A stretch of DNA of 7,902 bases from Gammaproteobacteria bacterium (GTDB lineage: Bacteria > Pseudomonadota > Gammaproteobacteria > Competibacterales > Competibacteraceae), in assembly GCA_020047885.1 (NCBI GenBank), contig JAIFNF010000023.1:1-7902 (forward strand), in the 5' to 3' direction. Both the position numbers and the translations under genes were made by a program. How positions within the stretch are numbered: the first letter of the stretch is position 1; the number at the start of each line of letters is the position of its first letter. The notes below the pieces were generated by a model. It was given only the letters and a program-made list of their open reading frames with translations, did not search any database and was not told where the DNA came from. Shown piece by piece: positions 1-6,665 of the stretch.

Positions 1-38
1 AGCCCGATGTTCTGGGCTGAGTCTGGTCAATCCAGACT
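1..38. repeat. Two tandem hairpins beyond the 3' end of the PAS-GGDEF gene
   Basis: The first hairpin is AGCCC (1-5) with GGGCT (14-18) and an 8-nt loop; the window edge may cut it. The second is AGTCTGG (20-26) with CCAGACT (32-38), a perfect 7-bp stem with a 5-nt loop. They lie 8 nt past the stop of the minus-strand gene, where a transcript end could be expected. No U-tract follows either stem on the minus strand, so a classical intrinsic terminator is not shown. They could instead be structured DNA or RNA of a mobile-element end. Confidence 0.5.
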
Positions 39-85
39 TGCGGTTTTATCCACCACAAGCCTCGCCCTTTAGGGCGGGGTGATTG
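1..85 (+). mobile_element. Possible right end of an IS200/IS605-type element (partial)
   Basis: Positions 63-76 form a perfect stem of 5 bp (CGCCC / GGGCG) with loop TTTA, flanked by AAGCCT on the left and GGGTGATTGAC on the right. From memory this layout closely resembles the subterminal hairpin of many IS200/IS605 (tnpB-bearing) right ends. If so, the element extends left out of the window. An open plus-strand frame at 2-82 ends in ASPFRAG and a stop; it could be the tail of a TnpB-like protein, but it is too short to prove. The segment overlaps the last codons of the minus-strand diguanylate cyclase gene. No transposase motif is visible, so this rests on the hairpin alone. Confidence 0.3.
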
Positions 86-1536
86 ACGGTCTGATTGCGT
101 CCCTGTTCCTTGGCCTGATACAGCGCCCGGTCCGCACGGTTCAGAATGGAACCCAACTCTTCATCGGTGGAGGAAAACCGGGTAATACCAATACTGACGG
201 TCAGCGCAATCTTTCTCGATTCCCACGGGATTGATGTATTCGCCACCGTGCCCCGCAGTCGTTCAGCCAACAGGCGGGCACCTTCCAAATCAGTCGCTGG
301 CAGCAACACCGCAAATTCCTCACCGCCCAGACGACCGATCAAATCGGTATGGCGCAACAGGGCTTGGGCGATGTTCGCAAAATGCTGGAGCATCTGATCG
401 CCAGCCGCATGGCCATAGGTATCGTTGACTTGCTTGAAATGGTCCAGATCGATCATCAGCAGTGTTGCTGGCGCCGCGTAACGCTTGAACCGCTGCAACT
501 CCAGATCCAGTTGCTTGAGAAAATGGCGGCGATTGGCCATGCCGGTTAAATGATCGGTCGTCGCCAGTCGGCGTAACTCCCGTTCCTGCGCTTGGCGCTG
601 GGTTTCGTCGCGCAGAATGCCCACGCTGCGCCACTGGTTTTGAATGTGCACCGCGGACAGCGAGAGTGCTATCGCAATTTCCGAACCATCCTTATGGTAG
701 GCCGATAATTCCAGCGTTTTACCGATGGCGTTGCCATGCCCCGTTTCCCGAAATTTACCAAACGCCTGGTGATGCGCCTCATGATAGCGGCCAGGCGCTA
801 ACAACTGGTGCAAGTCCTGCCCTAGCGCCTCGTCCGGCGTATAACCAAAAATCCGTTCAGCGGCTGGATTCCAAAAGGCAATTCGTCCTTCTGTATCCAG
901 CATGAGGATGGCATCCTGCGCTGAATCGGTAATGCCCTGTAAAATCGCAGACTGTTCGAGTAGCGCTTCCGCAGCGCGTTGCTGTTCGGTGATGTCATGC
1001 ACGATCGCCAGTAATCGGGGTTCAGAAGGAAGCGTGGTGTGCACCTCCAGGTCATGACGCCCCATTAACCGGGCCACGAATGAGCGATTGTTTTGCCCAT
1101 GGAGGGTCGTATCAAGGGTTTTGTTGGCCGGTTGATTAAAAAACGCCCGGAAGCGGCTGAGGAACATCTCCCGGTCTGCTCCCGCCATGAAATCCGCCAG
1201 CGCCTGGCCGATCAGGTCGGGGCCTTCGCAACCGAGTAAGTCAGCAAAGGTTTGATTGACCTGCTGGATGATACCGCGACGGTCCAGGCTGAGATAACCG
1301 ACCGGTGCCTGGTGATACAGTTGGGCGTAGCGATCCCGCGTGGTTTCCAGTTGGTTCTGAACACTCCGCAAGTCCTCGTTCTGGAGTTCCAGTTCGATCT
1401 GATAAACCGACAGATCATGGATCAACCGCCCAATATCGTCCGGGGAGAGACTCAAATGCTTCTCATGAACCTGATTCAGCAACGCCTCGGCTCGTTCGCG
1501 CAAGGAACGCTGGCGTTTATCAATCTCCATGCCCAT
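46..1536 (-). CDS. PAS-PAS-GGDEF diguanylate cyclase (soluble)
   Basis: Predicted cytoplasmic enzyme making c-di-GMP from two GTP; 496 residues with no membrane segment. Order: a charged helical N-terminus (about 5-70) with the HDLSVYQIELELQNEDLR motif often seen ahead of PAS domains, PAS 1 (about 70-184), PAS 2 with a PAC-like tail (about 195-312), then GGDEF (about 322-484). The catalytic set looks complete: DHLTGMANRR (328-337), metal ligand D363 in IDLDHFK, guanine-binding N371 and D380, and GGEEF at 404-408. An RxxD inhibitory site (R395, D398) stands at the canonical spacing, so product inhibition is expected. The ATG at 1536 follows a strong Shine-Dalgarno; a second ATG two codons on (1530) is also possible. 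It is the last of three signalling genes on this strand, 93 nt after the EAL gene. The final residues (about 485-496) do not look like a GGDEF end and are encoded by an IS-like hairpin. The ligands of the PAS domains are unknown. Confidence 0.93.
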   Translation of the reverse strand: MGMEIDKRQRSLRERAEALLNQVHEKHLSLSPDDIGRLIHDLSVYQIELELQNEDLRSVQNQLETTRDRYAQLYHQAPVGYLSLDRRGIIQQVNQTFADLLGCEGPDLIGQALADFMAGADREMFLSRFRAFFNQPANKTLDTTLHGQNNRSFVARLMGRHDLEVHTTLPSEPRLLAIVHDITEQQRAAEALLEQSAILQGITDSAQDAILMLDTEGRIAFWNPAAERIFGYTPDEALGQDLHQLLAPGRYHEAHHQAFGKFRETGHGNAIGKTLELSAYHKDGSEIAIALSLSAVHIQNQWRSVGILRDETQRQAQERELRRLATTDHLTGMANRRHFLKQLDLELQRFKRYAAPATLLMIDLDHFKQVNDTYGHAAGDQMLQHFANIAQALLRHTDLIGRLGGEEFAVLLPATDLEGARLLAERLRGTVANTSIPWESRKIALTVSIGITRFSSTDEELGSILNRADRALYQAKEQGRNQTVNHPALKGEACGG

Positions 1537-1546
1537 ATCACCCCCT
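1537..1546 (-). promoter_or_regulatory. Strong Shine-Dalgarno of the PAS-GGDEF gene
   Basis: On the minus strand AGGGGGTGAT directly precedes the ATG. It pairs with nearly the whole anti-Shine-Dalgarno sequence, with one G in place of A. The gap from the G-run to the first ATG is 4 nt and to the second ATG is 10 nt, so either may be used. This is the best ribosome binding site in the window and points to efficient expression of the only GGDEF protein here with an intact site. Confidence 0.7.
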
Positions 1547-1629
1547 ACGGGTTAAGTCTGCACGGTCAAAGTCACGGCATGAATCAAGCGCTTTCCGGCA
1601 ACCCAGTCTGACTACAGCGCAGGATTCCA

Positions 1630-4600
1630 CTATGCCTTCTCCAGTTTTCGCAACTCTCGATTTATAGCGTCACCCAGGACATCGAGTTCCACGATCCCGT
1701 GAGACTCCTGAGTGCAGCCGGCGGCCACCTGGTTGATCAACGCCGCCGCCAGTCGGTGGATCTGGTGATGCTGGATCTGAATCAGTGGATAATCGGGATG
1801 GGTTCCATAACGCGCCTGACCAATACCGTGATACCAGTGACCGAATGCACACTGGCGTTCGTCGAAAGGCGGCAAAGTTGGGTCAGTTTTGCCGCGCAGA
1901 TGAGCTTTTACCTGGTCAAGAAAGATGCGCTGACTGAAGAGCGCCACATTGAGATCGTAATTCCCCGAGCCGAGGGACTCCTGACGCAGACGCCGCCAAA
2001 GGCAGTTGCCCTCCCACTCGGTCAGCCAGTGGGGAACATGCCCGGCGGGCATAGGCCGGGCGATACCATAGCCTTGTGCCACCGGACAACCGAGATGGAG
2101 CAGCATGAAGCCGATCTCCACCGACTCGACGCCTTCCGCCACCACAGGGCGACGCAAGGCCTTCGCCATCCGCACCACTTCTTCGACAATCTCTAGTGCC
2201 TCATTCTTATCAAGGATATCGCGGACGAAATGTTGGTCGATCTTGACGATGTCGATGGGCAGATGGTGAAAATAGGTCAGGGATGAATAGCCCGTGCCGA
2301 AATCGTCGAGGGCAAAGTGGATTCCCAGAGCCTTGCACGCATTCATCACCTGGGCAGCATTGCCGATGTCGTCAATCTCGGAAATCTCCAGAATCTCGAT
2401 TTCCAGCGCCCCATCGGCCCCCGCCGGGTAATCGATCAGCGTCCTGGCGAGAAAATCAACAAAGCTCGGCATCTGAATATGGCGTGGACTGATGTTAATG
2501 CTCACCGCCAGCTTGATCCCGGCCTCCTGCCAGACTTGCTGCTGCGCCAGTGCGGTGATCGTCACCCACTCGCCCAGCGCGATTTCCAGTGGCGTGTTCT
2601 CGATCAGCGGCAGGAACTGGCCGGGCGCTAGCAGACCCTCGCGTGGATGCTGCCAGCGGATCAGCGCTTCCAGGCCAATCACTCGCCCATCACTGAGATC
2701 AACCTTGGGCTGGTAATAGAGTATGAGCTGCTGATCGCTCTGCAAGGCTAGGGCGAAATCCTCGCGCATCTGTTGACGCTGACGCACCTGTTGATCCTGG
2801 GCTGGATCGTAAAGGTGGTAACCCGACCGGTTCTTGCCCTTGGCCTGGTACATGGCTTCGTGGGCATGGCGCAGCAGCGCGTCCGGTCCACTGTGATCCA
2901 GGGGGAAGAAGGTGACGCCGATGCTCCCCGAGATATGTAGCCGATGATTCTGGACTTCAATGGGATAATTAACGTGCTTCAACAGGTTCTGAACTGCCTC
3001 CTGACCCTCGCAGACGGAGGCGAGGCCACCTAGGATCATCGCGAATTCGTCGCCGCCGAGGCGCGCCAGTGAGTCGCCCTGATCCAGGATCGCTTGGAGA
3101 CGACGCGCCAGATTCACCAGCAGGGCATCGCCTGTCGAGTAGCCATAGCGGTCGTTGATCGGTTTGAAGCTGTCGAGGTTGAGATAACAGACGGCGATGA
3201 ACTGGTTGGAACGTCGGACATGGGCCATGGCCTGCTCCAGTCGATCCATCAGTAATGAACGATTGGGCAGTCCCGTCAGGACATCGTAATAGGCGATGTA
3301 TTCGAGTTGCCGTTCGGCTTTCTGCCGCTCAGTAAAATCGATGGCCAGTTCAATAATGTGCTGGAGAATTTCGACGTCTTGCCGGGTATAGTCGCAGGCT
3401 TTGTTGCCGACCCCCATCACGGCGACAACGCGATCATCGATCAACAGTGGCACGGTCGCCAGGCGCACGACGATGGCATGACCTACCGGCATCCCTTTCT
3501 TATGCGGCAAGGCGGCATAGTTGTTGTGGATCACCGGTTGGCGTTGCTGAATGCAGTCCGCCCAGACGCCAGCCTCGCCCACCGGGTAGTGCTGATACTC
3601 ACTCTCGGTAAAGCACATCTCCGCCAAAGTGCGGGTTGACCAGACCTGCAGGGAGATTTGATCCTGGTCGGCTTCGATCACATGCAGAAAGCCAATCTGG
3701 CTGTGGGTCAACTCCTCGGCGACATCCAGCGCTGCCCGCAGGATCTGGTCCTGATCACCGAGCCGAACCAACTCCATCAGGTACTGACGGAGTTCGGTCA
3801 GGCACTGGTGGCGTCGGCGCTCCGAAATATCGCGTAAAAAAGCAAAAATCTGCCCCCCGTCCACCGGTGAAAAGCTGGCTGAGACTTCCACATGCCAAAT
3901 TTCGCCATTCTTGCGCCGCTGCCGGGTCTCAAACAGGTCGCTGCCCTGTTCCAGAATGTACTTGATATGCTGGAGGGTTTGCTCACGAGACTCGTCAAGC
4001 TCCAAATCGGCAATCGTTAAGCCTTCCAGCGCTTCGCGTGAATAACCCGACATTTGGCAATAAGCATCATTGACTTCGAGGATGCGGCCTTCAAGATTCA
4101 CCACCCAGAAGCCGTCCAGGTGCGTTTCGCGGATGGCTTGGTAACGCAGGCTGCTCTCACGCAGAGTTCGTTCGGCCAGGCGGCGTTCCGTGACATCCAT
4201 GATGATGCCCAGGTAACGCCGGGGTTGCCCGGCTTCGACCGGGGCCGGACTGCCGCGCACTTGCAGCCAGCGCAGTGACCCGCCGTGCTCGAGACGGTAT
4301 TCAGCCTGAAAATCCTTTCCGGCGCTAACCGCCTCCTGAATCGCTGCGACAATCCCGGGGCGGTCTTCCGGGTGAATGAGCGTTTCCCAGAGTTCCGAGT
4401 TAGGCGTATGCGCCTGTTCATCAAGGCCAAACAGCCGCCAGATGGCCGGCGACCAGTAGTGGGTATTGGTTTCCAGCGTCCATTCCCAGACGCCCGACTG
4501 AGCCGACTCCAGTGCCAGATTCAGCCAGGCCGCTTGCTTGCGCTGCGCCTCGGCCTCGCTGGCGAAGCGTTGCGCCGCGACTTCCGCCTGTTTACGCTTA

Positions 4601-4995
4601 CTGATATCGACCAGCAGGATCAATATCGCGCTTTCGGTAAAACTGGCGTGGGCTTCCACCCAGAGGCATCCCCCACCTTTGCAGCGCACCAAGCCTTCGA
4701 AGTTGTGAATCCGGGTATTTTCGGCCAGCGCCTGAGCCACTTCGGCATCCCAGGCGTGCCGCCGTTGCTCGCAGTATTGTGGATCGGGATAGGCTAGAGG
4801 CCACCAGGCGTCGATATGCGGGATATCTTCGATGGTGTAGCCGAAAATGCGGGTAAAAGAGGCAGTGAAATGAATCACGCGACCGGTGCGGTCAAGAATG
4901 GCCGTCGCTGCCGGCGAAAATTCGAGGAGATCATGCAGGTGCTCCTCATGAGCCGACAGATTTTGGGAATAATCCGGTGGGCGGTGGTCAGTCAC
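1630..4995 (-). CDS. PAS-PAS-PAS-GAF-GGDEF-EAL-CZB protein, probable c-di-GMP phosphodiesterase
   Basis: A 1121-residue soluble multi-sensor protein. Order: PAS 1 (about 20-135), PAS 2 of PAS_3 type (about 157-272), PAS 3 (about 282-395), GAF (about 400-558), GGDEF (about 562-728), EAL (about 742-993) and a CZB-like zinc domain (about 1012-1090). The EAL site keeps E776 (EALIR), N834, E867, E870, D897-D898 (DDFGTGYSS), K918, E954 and Q974, so hydrolysis of c-di-GMP to pGpG is expected; the usual Thr of the ExTE motif is L869. The GGDEF string (647-651) is intact, but the first metal Asp is N606 (LNLDSFK) and the I-site is lost (D638/D641), so cyclase activity is doubtful. In the tail C1049 (CAFGHWY), H1076 and H1080 match three CZB zinc ligands at the same C-27-H-4-H spacing I recall for E. 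coli DgcZ. The start is GTG with only a weak GGA ribosome site, inside an inverted repeat. It lies 160 nt after the membrane GGDEF gene. Confidence 0.93.
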   Translation of the reverse strand: MTDHRPPDYSQNLSAHEEHLHDLLEFSPAATAILDRTGRVIHFTASFTRIFGYTIEDIPHIDAWWPLAYPDPQYCEQRRHAWDAEVAQALAENTRIHNFEGLVRCKGGGCLWVEAHASFTESAILILLVDISKRKQAEVAAQRFASEAEAQRKQAAWLNLALESAQSGVWEWTLETNTHYWSPAIWRLFGLDEQAHTPNSELWETLIHPEDRPGIVAAIQEAVSAGKDFQAEYRLEHGGSLRWLQVRGSPAPVEAGQPRRYLGIIMDVTERRLAERTLRESSLRYQAIRETHLDGFWVVNLEGRILEVNDAYCQMSGYSREALEGLTIADLELDESREQTLQHIKYILEQGSDLFETRQRRKNGEIWHVEVSASFSPVDGGQIFAFLRDISERRRHQCLTELRQYLMELVRLGDQDQILRAALDVAEELTHSQIGFLHVIEADQDQISLQVWSTRTLAEMCFTESEYQHYPVGEAGVWADCIQQRQPVIHNNYAALPHKKGMPVGHAIVVRLATVPLLIDDRVVAVMGVGNKACDYTRQDVEILQHIIELAIDFTERQKAERQLEYIAYYDVLTGLPNRSLLMDRLEQAMAHVRRSNQFIAVCYLNLDSFKPINDRYGYSTGDALLVNLARRLQAILDQGDSLARLGGDEFAMILGGLASVCEGQEAVQNLLKHVNYPIEVQNHRLHISGSIGVTFFPLDHSGPDALLRHAHEAMYQAKGKNRSGYHLYDPAQDQQVRQRQQMREDFALALQSDQQLILYYQPKVDLSDGRVIGLEALIRWQHPREGLLAPGQFLPLIENTPLEIALGEWVTITALAQQQVWQEAGIKLAVSINISPRHIQMPSFVDFLARTLIDYPAGADGALEIEILEISEIDDIGNAAQVMNACKALGIHFALDDFGTGYSSLTYFHHLPIDIVKIDQHFVRDILDKNEALEIVEEVVRMAKALRRPVVAEGVESVEIGFMLLHLGCPVAQGYGIARPMPAGHVPHWLTEWEGNCLWRRLRQESLGSGNYDLNVALFSQRIFLDQVKAHLRGKTDPTLPPFDERQCAFGHWYHGIGQARYGTHPDYPLIQIQHHQIHRLAAALINQVAAGCTQESHGIVELDVLGDAINRELRKLEKA

Positions 4996-5033
4996 GATGT
5001 GGAAATCCGGCAGGTACCTGCCATGTATCGTGA
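4992..5033. repeat. Nested inverted repeat enclosing the GTG start of the EAL gene
   Basis: Outer arms TCACGAT (4992-4998) and ATCGTGA (5027-5033) are a perfect 7-bp inverted repeat. Inside lies a perfect 14-bp palindrome, GGCAGGTACCTGCC (5009-5022). In the minus-strand mRNA the outer right arm contains the GUG start codon (4995-4993), and the weak GGA ribosome site falls between the stems. Either an RNA fold that hides the start or a protein operator would fit; the sequence does not decide between them. Confidence 0.6.
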
Positions 5034-5105
5034 TTTAGAGAATTGATGAACGGGACATTCCACATTCGCGCTCTGAGTCGAGTCAGGAGAATCTATTAAA
5101 GAGTT

Positions 5106-5134
5106 AGGATAGTCCCGATAGGAGAGGTACTCAA
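5106..5134 (-). promoter_or_regulatory. Candidate sigma-70-type promoter for the EAL gene
   Basis: Read on the minus strand: a -35 element TTGAGT (5134-5129), a 17-nt spacer and a -10 element TATCCT (5111-5106), each matching consensus at 4 of 6 positions. It would start a transcript near 5099 with a leader of about 100 nt that contains the nested inverted repeat. It lies just after the stop of the upstream gene, so the EAL gene may be transcribed separately or in addition to read-through. Only a pattern match supports it. Confidence 0.35.
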
Positions 5135-5155
5135 GCTTTCCTGATGACGCCCAAC

Positions 5156-6661
5156 TCAAAGGCCTGATTCAAATAATCGAATCATATTGCGTCCGGCTTC
5201 TTTAGCCTGACGCCGTGCGGCATCCGCGTGTTTAAAAATCTCGCTTTGGTGAGCGTCTTTGCCGACGAATACTGCAATGCCCATACTGCATGAGCAATGA
5301 TGTTCGATGGTCGTGATTCGGTCGGCGGCTGAACGCAGGGTCAGGTGGTAGGGTTCGGAGAGAAACCCGCGAATTTTTTTGGCAATAGCCAGCGCGTGTT
5401 CTTTTGACACGTCCTTGTCGTCTTTCAAGCCGACCAGTACGACAACAAATTCGGCGCCGCCCAAGCGCGCTACGGTATCGACTTCGCTCACACTGTGGAG
5501 GAGGCGTTGCCCGGCTTCAGCCAGCAACAGGTCGCCGGCGGCGTGGCCGTACACATCGTTCAGTGGCTTTAAATCCTCCAGTTCAATAAGTAGCAACGCC
5601 CCATACAACCCGGCGTGTTTGCTGGCGGCGATGGCCTGATCCAAGCGTTCGTCGAGCATGTCGCGATTGGGCAAGCTGGTCAGTTTGTCGTAGAGAACCC
5701 GATGCTCGAGTTGCATCGCCTGGACGACGAGTTGGTTATTGGCGTTCGACAATCGCGCTGCTAATAGCGCCAGGCCGATCAGGAGTCCGGACATCAGTAC
5801 GCCGACTGCCAGATAGATGGTGCGCTGGAAACGCCATTGCCAGAATTCATCTTCGAGGATGGCGGTGACCGCGAGGGTGTAAGGGAAATCGGCCAGTGGG
5901 TGGTAGGCGGCGGGCCGGGTGTGTCCGTCCAGTGGGGAAATGAGGGTACCCAGAAAAGGTTGGGCGCGGTCTTCGATCTCTTCGTCGAGCGGGATAATTT
6001 CGATTTTTTTACCCAAGGCGTCGGCGGCTTCCGGGTGATGGAAGAGCAAGGTGCCGTCAGCATCGATTATGGCGAGGGTGTTACGCCCGGTCAGGTCGGA
6101 GCTGAGGACGCCATGGAAGGCGTCGGGATCCTGCAGACGAATCGGGCGTGCGCAAAACAGCCAGCGGTCGCGGTTGAGGGTTTCAACAAAATGGGTAGAA
6201 CAGTGGCTCGCCTGATTCGGATGCGCCGCCAGGTAATCGTAGTAGTGCTGGTAGGAGAAAGCCGGATCGACGATATCCGGACGGGTTTTGCTGGCGACGC
6301 CGACGACCCGCCCCCGGGTATTGATAATGCCGAGTCCGAACAGCCAGGAGTGGGTAGTGACTTTGTTGAGCAGAATCTCGCTCAGATGCGCAGCGCTTTC
6401 CCCACCGGCTCCACCGGAGAAGGCCAGTGCTTTCTGGTCAATATGATCATGCACATCGCGCATGATGTAGTCGATTTCTCTGAAGGCACCGGCTAGTCGC
6501 TGGGCCGACAGATGCGCGAGTACGGTATTGCGGTGTTGGGCGCGGTCGATGATCAGGTTGTAGGAACGGTTTGATTCGTAGAGTCCGACGCCGACGATCA
6601 GACCAATGATCAGCAGGGGCGCTGCTATTAACAAGTTTTGGTTTTTTGGCATCCTGATCAC
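5156..6661 (-). CDS. Membrane-bound Cache-like sensor with degenerate GGDEF (GGAEF) domain
   Basis: A 501-residue inner-membrane signalling protein. TM1 (about 9-27) and TM2 (about 282-301) enclose a periplasmic region of about 250 residues that looks like a double-Cache sensor (motif [13 protein letters not shown], 136-148; second lobe near 190-268); its ligand is unknown. A helical linker (about 302-322) leads to a GGDEF domain (about 323-498). The fold signature is clear ([20 protein letters not shown]), and guanine contacts N368 and D377 are kept. The active site is altered: GGAEF at 401-405 (A403, codon 5455-5453), E360 and E362 in place of the two signature Asp, no I-site (SEVD), and ARRQAK where ALYxAK is usual. 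A cyclase role is therefore unlikely; GTP binding or signalling by dimerisation is possible. The first start is GTG at 6661, overlapping the murB stop; an ATG at 6652 (498 residues) has the better Shine-Dalgarno. Confidence 0.9.
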   Translation of the reverse strand: MIRMPKNQNLLIAAPLLIIGLIVGVGLYESNRSYNLIIDRAQHRNTVLAHLSAQRLAGAFREIDYIMRDVHDHIDQKALAFSGGAGGESAAHLSEILLNKVTTHSWLFGLGIINTRGRVVGVASKTRPDIVDPAFSYQHYYDYLAAHPNQASHCSTHFVETLNRDRWLFCARPIRLQDPDAFHGVLSSDLTGRNTLAIIDADGTLLFHHPEAADALGKKIEIIPLDEEIEDRAQPFLGTLISPLDGHTRPAAYHPLADFPYTLAVTAILEDEFWQWRFQRTIYLAVGVLMSGLLIGLALLAARLSNANNQLVVQAMQLEHRVLYDKLTSLPNRDMLDERLDQAIAASKHAGLYGALLLIELEDLKPLNDVYGHAAGDLLLAEAGQRLLHSVSEVDTVARLGGAEFVVVLVGLKDDKDVSKEHALAIAKKIRGFLSEPYHLTLRSAADRITTIEHHCSCSMGIAVFVGKDAHQSEIFKHADAARRQAKEAGRNMIRLFESGL

Positions 6662-6665
6662 CCTG
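6650..6665 (-). promoter_or_regulatory. Stop-start junction and ribosome site between murB and the GGAEF gene
   Basis: On the minus strand the GTG start (6661-6659) overlaps the murB TGA (6660-6658) as GTGA. AGGGTGAT just there resembles a Shine-Dalgarno and lies 4 nt before an in-frame ATG (6652-6650). The ribosome finishing murB would sit on the initiation site of the next gene, which favours translational coupling whichever start is used. I lean to the ATG, because the GTG itself has no clear ribosome site upstream. Confidence 0.6.

Noticed and set aside
1537..1629. Promoter or terminator between the EAL gene and the PAS-GGDEF gene
   Set aside because: TTGACC and TTGATT are present on the minus strand, but neither has a credible -10 at 16-18 nt, and no hairpin with a T-run is present; co-transcription is the simpler reading.
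1699..2196. Plus-strand open frame of 165 codons
   Set aside because: Antisense to the EAL and CZB region, whose minus-strand motifs are unambiguous.
4285..4797. Plus-strand open frame of 170 codons
   Set aside because: Antisense to PAS domains 1 and 2 of the EAL protein, with no family signature; codon structure is explained by the minus-strand gene.
5837..6496. Plus-strand open frame of 219 codons
   Set aside because: It lies wholly inside the well-supported membrane GGDEF gene on the other strand, has Gly/Val-rich low-information composition, no ribosome site and no recognisable motif; it is an antisense shadow.
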